Shown: piece by piece, positions 56,665 through 64,000 of the stretch
Numbering within the stretch: position 1 is the stretch's first letter
How the letters are laid out: each line of letters opens with the position of its first letter
NCBI GenBank assembly: GCA_910579805.1
Contig: CAJTWM010000001.1
Span: 1 to 64,000 of the forward strand
From: an uncultured Lachnospiraceae bacterium
Lineage (GTDB): Bacteria; Bacillota; Clostridia; Lachnospirales; Lachnospiraceae
Direction of reading: 5' to 3'
Length of the DNA stretch: 64,000 nucleotides
Notes under the pieces: generated by a model
The model's database searches: none
Told to the model about the DNA's origin: nothing
Seen by the model: the letters and a program-made list of their open reading frames with translations, nothing else
Program-made: the position numbers and the translations under genes

Positions 56665-57168
56665 TTATTGTTTATTATCTACAAACGCCGATGCAATACC
56701 GCCGTTGATTCCCCGCATATTGTTATAATACTGCTTCGCAACCTTCATACTGTTCTTTCCGAACTGGATCTTCTCATGCTCTTTTTTAAACTTCTGTTCC
56801 ACCGTTTTACGGTTGCGCTCCTCTGTCGTCTGAATAAAAACGCTTTTTTCGGTGATTTCCCGTATGGCGTCCTGTAAACGGCGGATCTGCTCCTTATGCG
56901 CTTCTTTATTTGTTTCAAGCTCTTCTTTCACCCGTTCAAAGACCTTTTCAAATCCGCTGTCCAACAAATTGAGCCTGTCTATCAGCTCGCCCTTGGCCTG
57001 CGTATTCTGGTCAAAAACTTCCGGTTCAAACTCTTCCGCTTCTAAAATCTTCTGCTGCTCTTCATTCTTTAAAATGATCTCGTTAAGTACCTCTATTTTC
57101 TTTTTCAGACTTTCTTCCAATATATCCAAATATTGTTCGGGCATTCTGCTAACCGTTTCCTTTCTCAT
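56665..57168 (-). CDS. FliT/FlgN-like flagellar export chaperone (tentative)
   Basis: A 167-residue, almost entirely helical, highly charged protein (LDILEESLKKKIEVLNEIIL, then a long coiled-coil region with many Glu and Lys). No catalytic motif is visible. Small helical proteins directly after fliS are usually export chaperones or junction-protein chaperones (FliT, FlgN), and the glycine/tyrosine-containing tail (QYYNNMRGINGGIAS) is compatible with that. The assignment rests on context. The ATG at 57168 lies after the hairpin that follows fliS; an ATG at 57144 with AAGGA upstream is an alternative, and a GTG at 57222 would translate through the hairpin. Confidence 0.65.
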   Translation of the reverse strand: MRKETVSRMPEQYLDILEESLKKKIEVLNEIILKNEEQQKILEAEEFEPEVFDQNTQAKGELIDRLNLLDSGFEKVFERVKEELETNKEAHKEQIRRLQDAIREITEKSVFIQTTEERNRKTVEQKFKKEHEKIQFGKNSMKVAKQYYNNMRGINGGIASAFVDNKQ

Positions 57169-57187
57169 AATTTTCCATTTAAAATCA

Positions 57188-57211
57188 GCGGCCTGTGCTG
57201 TCACAGACCGC
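57188..57211 (-). terminator. Hairpin after fliS (possible terminator or attenuator)
   Basis: GCGG-CTGTG (188-197) pairs with CACAG-CCGC (202-211) around a four-base loop with one mismatch. In minus-strand RNA it is followed by UGAUUUUAAA, a weak U-tract, so termination may be partial. It would reduce readthrough from flagellar genes into the chaperone and sugar genes. Confidence 0.4.
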
Positions 57212-57224
57212 CGTTTCTTCACTA

Positions 57225-57605
57225 CTATTGATTACCACCTGCAACGCGCATGACTTCTTTCCATGTATCGCGCATACTCCGCAAATGTGTAGCAATTTCT
57301 TCTACAATTTCTTTCTCTTTTGTCATATTCGCATCAATCAGCCTTCTCTGAAGATATACATATACTCTGTCAAAATCTTTAGCAACCGGATATTTCATAT
57401 CCAATGTTGCACGAAATTCATCTACAATCTTCTGCACTTTTACGATATTCGTATGCGCCTTTTGTACATCTCCCTGTTCAATACCCATAATTGCAATATT
57501 ACAGAACTTGATAGCGCCTTCATAAAGCATAAGCGTAAGTTCTGCTGGCGTCGCCGTTAAAACTTTACTGTCGTTATACTTTGCATATGGATTTTGTACT
57601 GCCAT
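57225..57605 (-). CDS. fliS: Flagellar export chaperone FliS
   Basis: A 126-residue helical protein of normal FliS length. MAVQNPYAKYNDSKVLTATP is the standard FliS start, followed by ELTLMLYEGAIKFCNIAI and DVQKAHTNIVKVQKIVDEFR. FliS binds the C-terminus of newly made flagellin and keeps it unfolded for export. In FliW systems FliS also competes for flagellin and so shifts the FliW-CsrA balance. AGGAGG precedes the ATG, and fliD ends 13 bases upstream. Confidence 0.95.
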   Translation of the reverse strand: MAVQNPYAKYNDSKVLTATPAELTLMLYEGAIKFCNIAIMGIEQGDVQKAHTNIVKVQKIVDEFRATLDMKYPVAKDFDRVYVYLQRRLIDANMTKEKEIVEEIATHLRSMRDTWKEVMRVAGGNQ

Positions 57606-57618
57606 TTCAGGTAGCCTC

Positions 57619-59145
57619 CTACATTCCTAATAATTGGGCAACTGCATTTGATTTGGACTCCAATCTTGCAAGCGCCGTCTCCATCGCGGAGAACTTTGCA
57701 TAATATCTGTCCATAAAAGCGTCGACTTTCTTCTGCTGTTCTGCAATCTTTGTCGTATATTCATCATATTCTTCCTGTAACAGTTTATCTTCATATACGC
57801 AGAAACTGCTGCTGACACCCTCGATGCCTTTCATCTTTTCGAATAAAACATCATGTAGATTATTAGCAAGACCGGTAAAGAATTCCGCAACCGTATCCGG
57901 ATTTGCTGCAATTGCCGCAAGCAATTTATTATCGTTCTTTGAAGTATTGGAATCATCCGCATCTCCATCAATATGATATGCATTTCTCTCATTATCCGGA
58001 GCGTTAAAATATCCCAATGTATCGATTCCGAAATCAAACAGATATAACTGTGAACCGTCGCTCATCGTAACGCCCTTGGACATTACCTCTTTCATTACGC
58101 TTGCAACGCCGCTTAATGTGGAATCTTTTCTAAGTACTGCGTCTTTTACCTTCTTCTCCCATTTTTCAACTTCCGCATCGGACATTGCATCTTTTTCTTC
58201 GTCGGTAAGAGGCTCGTAACCTTTTGCGGAATCCGCGTTGTAGAGCTTATCCATCTCGTTGATCAGCTCGTTATATCCTTTAAAGAAATTCTTGACCATG
58301 TCAAAGATACCTGACGTATCCGACTGTGTCGTAACGGTCATACCCGAAGCCACTTCATTGGCCGTAATCGTCAATCCGTTAACCTCAAATACGTTAGTTG
58401 CAGACGTATAGGTCACGCCGTTCAGTCTGATTGAAGCGTCTGCAGCCGCCTCATAATGCGCAGCCTTCGCTCCTGAAGCAGTCTGGGAAAAACCAAGCGC
58501 CTCTATTGCCGCAGCGCTGTTTGCATCTCCCGATACCGCTCTGATCTCAAAGTCATTTTCTTTTCCTGTATTTTTAGAATTAAGATAAAATCTCTGGTTT
58601 TTCTCGTCAAAGTTTACGCCGATTCCCGTGCCTTTTAACTGCTCCGTCAATTCGCTAAGCGTTGTGTTTTCCGTAATATTGATGGTTGTCGTGGTCACGT
58701 TTGGCGTTCCTTTTCCTACTTCAATTTCGAAACTGGTTCCTGTCGTAATTCCCAAATCGGCCAAAGTTGTGCTTCCGCTTATTTTTCCGCCGGAAACGCT
58801 GCTGATCTGTCCACCGGTCATATAACCCGACTTTGCAACCGAAAGTACGTCAAGAGACTGCGTACTGTAAGGCGCGTTCTCATTCGCTACAATACTTACC
58901 GCATTACTGTTGCTGCATGTAACTTTCTTTTTGGAATATGCGGTTGAAAAACGCATATCGTCAAGCGTCTTCGTATAAAAATCATAAATCTTTGTATTCA
59001 AAGCTTTCCAAGCTTCCTGTTTCCAGCCAAGCTTTGTCTGCGCTTTTTCCATTTTTGTCTTTTTATATGCTTTCGCGCTCGCTAACTCTTTAATAATGGC
59101 CTCCGTATCAAGACCTGAATTCATACCCGTAATTCTGATCGGCAT
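57619..59145 (-). CDS. fliD: Flagellar filament cap protein FliD
   Basis: A 508-residue protein with the conserved start MPIRITGMNSGLDTEAIIKE, a FliD N-terminal coiled-coil region, a variable serine/threonine-rich middle, and a C-terminal coiled coil (YTTKIAEQQKKVDAFMDRYY, SAMETALARLESKSNAVAQL). FliD forms the pentameric cap at the filament tip and directs flagellin assembly. It is exported and, with FlaG and FliS, is part of the late flagellar class. AGGAGG precedes the ATG. Confidence 0.95.
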   Translation of the reverse strand: MPIRITGMNSGLDTEAIIKELASAKAYKKTKMEKAQTKLGWKQEAWKALNTKIYDFYTKTLDDMRFSTAYSKKKVTCSNSNAVSIVANENAPYSTQSLDVLSVAKSGYMTGGQISSVSGGKISGSTTLADLGITTGTSFEIEVGKGTPNVTTTTINITENTTLSELTEQLKGTGIGVNFDEKNQRFYLNSKNTGKENDFEIRAVSGDANSAAAIEALGFSQTASGAKAAHYEAAADASIRLNGVTYTSATNVFEVNGLTITANEVASGMTVTTQSDTSGIFDMVKNFFKGYNELINEMDKLYNADSAKGYEPLTDEEKDAMSDAEVEKWEKKVKDAVLRKDSTLSGVASVMKEVMSKGVTMSDGSQLYLFDFGIDTLGYFNAPDNERNAYHIDGDADDSNTSKNDNKLLAAIAANPDTVAEFFTGLANNLHDVLFEKMKGIEGVSSSFCVYEDKLLQEEYDEYTTKIAEQQKKVDAFMDRYYAKFSAMETALARLESKSNAVAQLLGM

Positions 59146-59157
59146 ATCTCTTTCCTC

Positions 59158-59655
59158 CTATCTCTTCTCATCTACAAGGATGCCCGCCATCTCCCAAACT
59201 CTTGCTATCATATCGAGAGTTTTCTCAGGAGGCAGCTCTTTTAAGACCTCCTTCGTATCCTTATCAATTATTTTAATAGTTACCCTGTGCGTATCTTCAT
59301 GAACGCCGAAAATTGCCTCCGAATTGCCGATCTTTCTGTTTAGCTGCTCAATTGCCCTTTTCAATTGCTCATTAGACGCTTTTTCATTGGCAGTAGGCTC
59401 TTTTTCTACATTTACATTCGCAGCGCTTTTCCCTGCGTTTTCCGCCTGTCTGCCGTTATCTTTTACTGTTTCCTGTGACTGCGCTGGTGCAACTTCCGTG
59501 TTCTCAACAGCTCTTGCCTGCGGCTGCATCGCCGGCGTTTCTACGCTCTCAACAGCTTTTACCTGCGGCTGTACCGCCGGCTGAACTGACGGCGCCTGCT
59601 GTACCTGCACTGCCGCCTGCATATTTCTGATTGAACTTACTCCTTCAAGTCCCAT
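59158..59655 (-). CDS. flaG: FlaG family flagellar protein
   Basis: A 165-residue protein. The first ~85 residues are low-complexity (Gln, Ala, Pro, Val rich, with QPQ-KAVESVETPA-type repeats). The C-terminal ~75 residues are the FlaG domain: LKRAIEQLNRKIGNSEAIFG, THRVTIKIIDKDTKEVLKEL and PPEKTLDMIARVWEMAGILV. FlaG influences filament length in several bacteria. GGAGG precedes the ATG, and fliD follows after 12 bases. A candidate sigma-28 promoter lies upstream. Confidence 0.93.
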   Translation of the reverse strand: MGLEGVSSIRNMQAAVQVQQAPSVQPAVQPQVKAVESVETPAMQPQARAVENTEVAPAQSQETVKDNGRQAENAGKSAANVNVEKEPTANEKASNEQLKRAIEQLNRKIGNSEAIFGVHEDTHRVTIKIIDKDTKEVLKELPPEKTLDMIARVWEMAGILVDEKR

Positions 59656-59716
59656 AATCCTTCACCTCCGTGTGAAACCATATTTTCCCTTTGTGCCTGA
59701 TCCGGCTTTAATATCT

Positions 59717-59743
59717 TTATCGGACAATTTGGGCAATTTATTA
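59717..59743 (-). promoter_or_regulatory. Candidate sigma-28 promoter of flaG-fliD-fliS
   Basis: Minus strand TAAT (59740-59743), 15 bases, TCCGATAA (CCGATAA at 59717-59723). The -10 is a full match and the -35 three of four bases, with the same spacing as the flagellin promoter. It lies in the csrA-flaG gap, about 60 bases before flaG. Confidence 0.6.
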
Positions 59744-59749
59744 ACACCT

Positions 59750-59968
59750 TTACCCTAACAAATTCTGAAGTCCTTCCATGTTGTCCATATTCATGGCCTC
59801 TTTATTGGATTCCTGAATCTGTACATAGACCTCTTTTCTGTACACCGGCACTTCCCTTGGCGCGCTGATACCGAGTTTTACCTGATCGCCCTTGATATCA
59901 AGTATCGTTATTTCCACATTATTGTTTACTATGATGGCTTCATTTTTTTTTCTGGACAGAGCTAACAT
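59750..59968 (-). CDS. csrA: Carbon storage regulator / translational repressor CsrA
   Basis: A 72-residue RNA-binding protein. MLALSRKKNEAIIVNNNVEI and VKLGISAPREVPVYRKEVY are the CsrA strands; L4 and R44, both needed for RNA binding, are present, and the C-terminal extension is of the length seen in FliW-type CsrA. It binds ANGGA sites and blocks translation; the predicted target here is the flagellin leader at 86-118. FliW antagonises it when free of flagellin. The ATG at 59968 begins one base after the fliW stop, so the two are coupled. Confidence 0.96.
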   Translation of the reverse strand: MLALSRKKNEAIIVNNNVEITILDIKGDQVKLGISAPREVPVYRKEVYVQIQESNKEAMNMDNMEGLQNLLG

Positions 59969-59969
59969 A

Positions 59970-60443
59970 TCAGTTTCCTTCCCCTTCCGCACTCTTCTTT
60001 TTTTCCTGCAATATGTCGTAGATCGGATACTTTACTTTATAGTCCTCTCCTTCAACAATGACCTGCACCCCTTTTCGCTCCTCCGCATTGATAATGATAG
60101 GCGCCTGCAGATTCACGCTGATCTTTTCGATCTCCTTCGGTACGCTGACCGTTACCAGTACCAGAATGTTCTCCCCCGTGATCTCGCCGAGCGGTCTTAA
60201 AAGTTCGTCTTCCACTTCCGGGTTATACTGCGGCATGATCTCTAACGGATCCATGACCGGCATGGCAAATTCCGTCTCGTCGATAGACTGCAGATAACGG
60301 ATCCCTGCGTTGACTCCCCTTTCCTCATCATGTACGATCGCAAACCGCTGCATTTCCGGAAAGCCTACGATCCCGTTTTCAAAGGTAATGATCTTGGAAT
60401 CTTCTATTTCTATTTCTCCAAATACTCTTGTTTTAATATGCAT
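59970..60443 (-). CDS. fliW: Flagellar assembly factor FliW
   Basis: A 157-residue protein of family length. HIKTRVFGEIEIEDSKIITF, ENGIVGFPEMQRFAIV and FAMPVMDPLEIMPQYNPEVE are conserved FliW blocks. FliW binds CsrA and flagellin in turn: when flagellin accumulates in the cell, FliW is bound by it and CsrA represses flagellin translation. The ATG at 60443 matches the family start; GGAG lies upstream. A small hairpin (60474-60492, arms CAGACA/TGTCTG) precedes the ribosome-binding site. Confidence 0.95.
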   Translation of the reverse strand: MHIKTRVFGEIEIEDSKIITFENGIVGFPEMQRFAIVHDEERGVNAGIRYLQSIDETEFAMPVMDPLEIMPQYNPEVEDELLRPLGEITGENILVLVTVSVPKEIEKISVNLQAPIIINAEERKGVQVIVEGEDYKVKYPIYDILQEKKKSAEGEGN

Positions 60444-60592
60444 TTTATCCGTATACTCCTTTCTTATCCATAACAGACAAAAAATCTGTCTGCGCACTCC
60501 TTTTCCCTTATCCGCCGTAATTTATAAAGAAAAATCATTTTCACACTTATTACAATCCGCCCGTCATAAACGGCGCCGGGGCTTATTGCAAA

Positions 60593-60630
60593 TATATCCG
60601 TATAAGCGGCAGGCCGTCTATACGGATATA
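60593..60630 (-). terminator. Inverted repeat after flgL
   Basis: TATATCCGTATA (60593-60604) and TATACGGATATA (60619-60630) pair over 12 bp with a 14-base loop. In minus-strand RNA the tail is UUUGCAAU, weak for termination. It lies in the ~200-base flgL-fliW gap, in which I see no convincing promoter. Confidence 0.4.
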
Positions 60631-60645
60631 AATTTGTATCGCCTT

Positions 60646-62259
60646 TTAAATAAAGTTCAAAAGCGAAGTCTGCATGATCTTACCGGTTGCCATTAAGGAT
60701 GCATTATAGGTAAGCTCCGCACTGTTCAGTTTGATCGCAATTTCTGTAATGTCTGCATCTTCGTTCTCAGACTTCAAAGTCTCAAATGTGGTCTGCTGCG
60801 ACATCAGCCTGCTTTCCACCAGTTCTAACTTCTTTCCTCTCGTACCGCAGTTGGTCAGCGCCAGATTCGCCTGGTCCAAATATCCCTGCATCGCGGTAAT
60901 TCCCGTAGAAAATTCCGTTTCTACCTTTTCTTTTACATAGGTATGCGCTTTATTTGCCGCATCAAGCTGTGCCTGAAGGGTATCTTTTTTCGTTTGGTAG
61001 TTCGGGTCGGATTCCGAAAGGGCATCCATCGTGCTTTTCAGCCTGTCGATCGTTTTTTCCAAATCGATCATCTGCTGCATGGTATTGACCAGATCGTCTA
61101 CCTCGCGTCCGATATCATGGGTATAAAGCTCATCCGCAGTAGTATTGATCTGAATGACCTGATTAAACCCTACGTCATACTCAATACTCTGTCTCGCATA
61201 ATTATAAGTAAGATATTCCTGATTATATTCAATATCCGGTTCTCCGGGTACTTGCTCCGTACACGCAAAATAATGCTCCGGCTTCAGATCGCCTTTTTCC
61301 CAGGTGTCCTTGGAATAAGTGATACGGATCTCTCCTTCATTCTTCGTAGACGTGGAAACGTCGTCTTTCGTATTGACCAGATTATTATATGCCGTATCTC
61401 CCAAAAGCAGCTCTCCGGTATCGGCAAGATAAACCACTCCGTTTGCCGGAACATTCTCATAGGGAGACGGAATGTCATAGGAATGCGCCTGCGTCATATT
61501 ACCTGCAGCCACGCTGTATTCCTGCGTCGCTCCCGTAGCGTCCGTGTACTCGATCTTCGGCAGCCTTGTAGGCGGGTTGGCCTTGTCTTCAAAACAATCT
61601 TTATAGGCAAGGCGGATTCTGTGGAGGGTAGTCGTCGTAACGGAATTTTGCTCCGTAATATTGTTAAACCCGGCCTGATCAAAGTTACTGTCATTGATAT
61701 CCAGAATATCGTAATTGCCGCCTGCCCCCTGATAAATCGTATTGATATGGGTGATCTCGTCGATCGCAGAAGCGTCAAGCTGTTCGGTGATCGTAAAATC
61801 CCTGTTCTCCGGTTGCGTAAACGCCAAAGTGGTATCCGTTCTGTATCCTGTGAAGATGAAACGTCCCGCATAATCCGCATTGCCTGTAGAATACAGTTCG
61901 TCGCGAAGCGCCTTAAGCTGCTCTACGATAACTTCTCTATCCCCGGTCTTAAGCTGTTCGGTCGCGCCCTTTGTAACCTGTTTGATCATGTCCGTCAGAA
62001 CTTCGGTCACGTTAATGATGGCATCTTCCGTTACTTCCAGCCAGCTTTCCGCATCCGGCGCGTTCTTTTCATAATACTGGTTGATCTGCGACACACTGCT
62101 GCGAAGCCTTAAAGAGCGGATCGCGATAACCGGATCGTCCGAAGGTCTTGTGATCTTCTTTTGTGTCGACATCATAGTGTTGAGCTTATCCTGTGAAATC
62201 TTGTTTGTATTGATATTGGATAAGGAATTATTCTGCATAATTTTATTTGTAATTCTCAT
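60646..62259 (-). CDS. flgL: Flagellar hook-filament junction protein FlgL
   Basis: A 537-residue protein, longer than most FlgL because of an enlarged central domain. The start MRITNKIMQNNSLSNINTNK and ITRPSDDPVIAIRSLRLRSS are the conserved N-terminal D0/D1 segments, and the C-terminal QANLALTNCGTRGKKLELVE followed by SELTYNASLMATGKIMQTSL is the partner helix. FlgL links FlgK to the filament. The ATG at 62259 begins the family sequence; an ATG at 62286 would overlap flgK and adds nine unrelated residues. Confidence 0.94.
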   Translation of the reverse strand: MRITNKIMQNNSLSNINTNKISQDKLNTMMSTQKKITRPSDDPVIAIRSLRLRSSVSQINQYYEKNAPDAESWLEVTEDAIINVTEVLTDMIKQVTKGATEQLKTGDREVIVEQLKALRDELYSTGNADYAGRFIFTGYRTDTTLAFTQPENRDFTITEQLDASAIDEITHINTIYQGAGGNYDILDINDSNFDQAGFNNITEQNSVTTTTLHRIRLAYKDCFEDKANPPTRLPKIEYTDATGATQEYSVAAGNMTQAHSYDIPSPYENVPANGVVYLADTGELLLGDTAYNNLVNTKDDVSTSTKNEGEIRITYSKDTWEKGDLKPEHYFACTEQVPGEPDIEYNQEYLTYNYARQSIEYDVGFNQVIQINTTADELYTHDIGREVDDLVNTMQQMIDLEKTIDRLKSTMDALSESDPNYQTKKDTLQAQLDAANKAHTYVKEKVETEFSTGITAMQGYLDQANLALTNCGTRGKKLELVESRLMSQQTTFETLKSENEDADITEIAIKLNSAELTYNASLMATGKIMQTSLLNFI

Positions 62260-62278
62260 ACGCTTTGTCCCTTTCCGG

Positions 62279-64000
62279 TTATACACCTGTCTGTAAAATC
62301 AATCTGTCATAAATTTCCGTCATGGTCTGTATCATTTTGGAGGCAAGGTTATAGGAGTTTTGGAACTGCACTAAATTCATTGCCTCTTCGTCCGTATCCA
62401 CACCGGAGATCGATAACCGCTGATTATCTATTGTGGTAGAAATATTCGTATAGTTCTCTAAAAAGGTATTGGCCGCATTTGCGTTCAGGGAAATATCCGA
62501 AAGGATACAGGTAAGGAAATCGCCCGCTGTACAATTCCTGAAAATCTTCTTATCACCCAGCATCTTGACAATGTTTTCCACTACGCCGTACTGATCCACC
62601 CCGGCCGCCGGATCCGTCTTAGTCGCAAGAAGATCCGCGTTGTTCACCAACGCCGCCAGAACGTTGACATTCTTCGCCGTTATATTATAATAACTGGATC
62701 CCGAGCATTTAACGCTGCCGCCCTTATCCCATTTATCATAACGGGAGGCTGCGGAAAAGGAATATTGCTCTCCGTTTACCATATCGCCTGTAAAGAGAAT
62801 ACATCCCGGATCGCCGTTGCTTGCATAGCCGTCGCACAAAAGATCGTTGACTTCCTGCGCAAAATTTCTGATCCATTCGTTCATCTGCGACATATAGTAG
62901 GGAATACCCTGATAATTCACAGACGACCCTACTTCCGCCGTTTTTCCGTTGATCGTACTGGTCACCGCAGTGTCGCTGAGCTGTTCGTCTATATCGAAAG
63001 TGTAAAAATACGACGTTTTTCCCGTAGCGGGATCGTATTCCTGTGAAAAAGTCCAGTCGCTGTAATAGTAAACCTGATTCGCCAGCGTGACTCTTCCCTG
63101 TTCTGCAAGATTACATTTGTTCAGATTCGTAAGATAGTCCGCCGTTACTTCTACCTTGACCTGATTTCCGGTAACCTTTTTGATCTCTCCGCTAAAGAAT
63201 TCTTTATTATTTCCGTCCCTCAGATCCAAAAGCCCTCTCAGCGAACCTTTGGAAGTCTTTCCCAAGTTAAAGTGCTGGCCGTTAGACCACTCAATATCAT
63301 ATAAACCGTCGATATCGCTCTGATGTACTTTTTCTTTATTGGATCTTGCCGTACACTGCAGCGTAAAATAATCGTTACCGTTGACCAAAAGCTGATTGCC
63401 CCCGATCTTTACGATACAGTTGGTTGCGCCCGTTTCCCTGTCCGGATTATTGGCGTCGTATACCTTTACTTCGTTTACTTCCACGTCTACGATCTCGGAA
63501 AGCTGGTCTATCAAAAGCGCCCTTCTGTCACGCAGCTCGTTTGCCGTTCCCCCGGTCGCAAGCTCGATCACGTTAATCTGTTTATTTAATGTGGCAAGCT
63601 CAGAGGCGATGGAATTGATCTCGTCTGTCTTAACCTTGATTTCCTGATTGATGCTTTTCTGCAGTTCTTCTAAATTTCCTTCCAGATTGTTGAAATATTC
63701 ACAAAGGCTGGAAACATAGCCGATAAACTGCGCTTTTGTGGTCGTACTCGCCGGATTTTTCTCCACTTCATTCAAAGCTTTTACCATCTGATTAAATATG
63801 GATTTGAAACCGTCGGTGGTACTGTCGTCCGTAAAATAAGACTCTATCTGTGCATAATAAGAAGATTTTACGTCATATTCCCCTACAAGGGACTGGTTAT
63901 TCCAATATTTTGTATCATAAAACTCATCGCGGATACGCTCTATCGCAATCGTATCCACGCCTGCTCCTGCACAGCCGTATGTGGTAAAGGTACGGAGAGC
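62279..64000 (-). CDS. flgK: Flagellar hook-associated protein FlgK, C-terminal 573 residues (runs off window)
   Basis: The frame is open to the right edge, so the gene begins outside the window. The first visible residues, ALRTFTTYGCAGAGVDTIAI followed by ERIRDEFYD, are the FlgK segment some 60-80 residues from its N-terminus. The rest shows FlgK blocks such as INQEIKVKTDEINSIASELA, LNKQINVIELATGGTANELR and DRRALLIDQLSEIVDV. The C-terminus SGVDTDEEAMNLVQFQNSYN and ASKMIQTMTEIYDRLI is the standard D0 helix. FlgK joins hook and filament. A GTG at 63958 is internal, not the true start. Confidence 0.94.
   Translation of the reverse strand, partial: ALRTFTTYGCAGAGVDTIAIERIRDEFYDTKYWNNQSLVGEYDVKSSYYAQIESYFTDDSTTDGFKSIFNQMVKALNEVEKNPASTTTKAQFIGYVSSLCEYFNNLEGNLEELQKSINQEIKVKTDEINSIASELATLNKQINVIELATGGTANELRDRRALLIDQLSEIVDVEVNEVKVYDANNPDRETGATNCIVKIGGNQLLVNGNDYFTLQCTARSNKEKVHQSDIDGLYDIEWSNGQHFNLGKTSKGSLRGLLDLRDGNNKEFFSGEIKKVTGNQVKVEVTADYLTNLNKCNLAEQGRVTLANQVYYYSDWTFSQEYDPATGKTSYFYTFDIDEQLSDTAVTSTINGKTAEVGSSVNYQGIPYYMSQMNEWIRNFAQEVNDLLCDGYASNGDPGCILFTGDMVNGEQYSFSAASRYDKWDKGGSVKCSGSSYYNITAKNVNVLAALVNNADLLATKTDPAAGVDQYGVVENIVKMLGDKKIFRNCTAGDFLTCILSDISLNANAANTFLENYTNISTTIDNQRLSISGVDTDEEAMNLVQFQNSYNLASKMIQTMTEIYDRLILQTGV

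Noticed and set aside
57169-57222. GTG start at 57222 for the FliT/FlgN-like protein
   Set aside because: Those codons are the hairpin following fliS and give a sequence unlike the rest of the protein; the ATG at 57168 fits better.
60943-62112. Long plus-strand open frame opposite flgL
   Set aside because: It lies entirely antisense to a clear flgL gene, has no ribosome-binding site and its translation matches no family I recognise; the frame is open because of codon bias on the other strand.
1-64000. CRISPR arrays, tRNA or rRNA genes, and transposase genes
   Set aside because: No regularly spaced repeats, no cloverleaf-like tRNA sequences and no transposase or integrase motifs were seen on either strand; a tRNAscan or ISfinder search would be decisive.

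Overview
The window looks like a flagellar glycosylation island of a motile, anaerobic Gram-positive bacterium, most likely a Clostridia/Lachnospiraceae member. This is inferred from gene order and families; no rRNA or other taxonomic marker is present. The left edge holds the first codons of a flagellin gene, with a near-consensus sigma-28 promoter and a CsrA-type leader. The right edge holds a flagellar late-gene block read leftwards: flgK (partial), flgL, fliW, csrA, flaG, fliD, fliS and a FliT/FlgN-like chaperone. About 56 kb of glycan-biosynthesis genes lies between these flagellar genes, almost all on the minus strand. FliW, CsrA and the flagellin leader together make up the parts of a FliW-CsrA-flagellin feedback switch.

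Layout from left to right. 0.2-7.9 kb: a unit with a VioA-like sugar aminotransferase, a PurN-fold formyltransferase, an FkbM methyltransferase, a WbqC-like protein and two large glycosyltransferases, suggesting an N-formylated 4-amino-4,6-dideoxy sugar. 8.0-28.4 kb: a CDP-deoxysugar module. RfbF, RfbG and RfbH supply the 3,6-dideoxy-4-ketohexose route. A ThDP enzyme of the acetolactate-synthase fold overlaps rfbF and, with an abequose/paratose-synthase-like reductase, suggests a branched (yersiniose-like) sugar. The same module has a NeuB-cupin fusion, a B12-type radical SAM enzyme, three further radical SAM proteins, a C-methyltransferase-like protein, a Nudix protein, a cyclase and several GT2/GT8 enzymes. 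28.8-38.5 kb: an operon behind a consensus sigma-A promoter with a PglD-like acyltransferase, a FabZ-like hot-dog protein, two split-transketolase pairs, an FabG-like SDR, a stand-alone acyl carrier protein, two radical SAM/SPASM proteins, an epimerase and a TylF-type methyltransferase. 38.5-45.5 kb: a LuxE-LuxC fusion, an ANL acyl ligase and a 1036-residue three-enzyme fusion. 45.7-51.8 kb: a mixed-strand block with a DUF1919 protein, two methyltransferases, a methyltransferase-GT2 fusion and an ATP-grasp protein. 51.9-56.6 kb: an FkbM methyltransferase and an SIS / HAD / nucleotidyltransferase-kinase set that could make an activated sugar.

The most unusual part is the 28.8-45.5 kb region. 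It has the parts to activate an acyl group, carry it on an ACP and reduce it to an aldehyde (ANL, LuxE, LuxC), plus two ThDP carbon-ligating pairs and two radical SAM enzymes, with no luciferase and no fatty-acid synthase. At the DNA level, a recurring hairpin plus GATGGGAG ribosome-binding element precedes the first genes of several modules, and terminator-like hairpins lie between promoters and first genes. These suggest that modules are swapped as cassettes and/or controlled by antitermination. I saw no tRNA, rRNA, CRISPR array or transposase gene.
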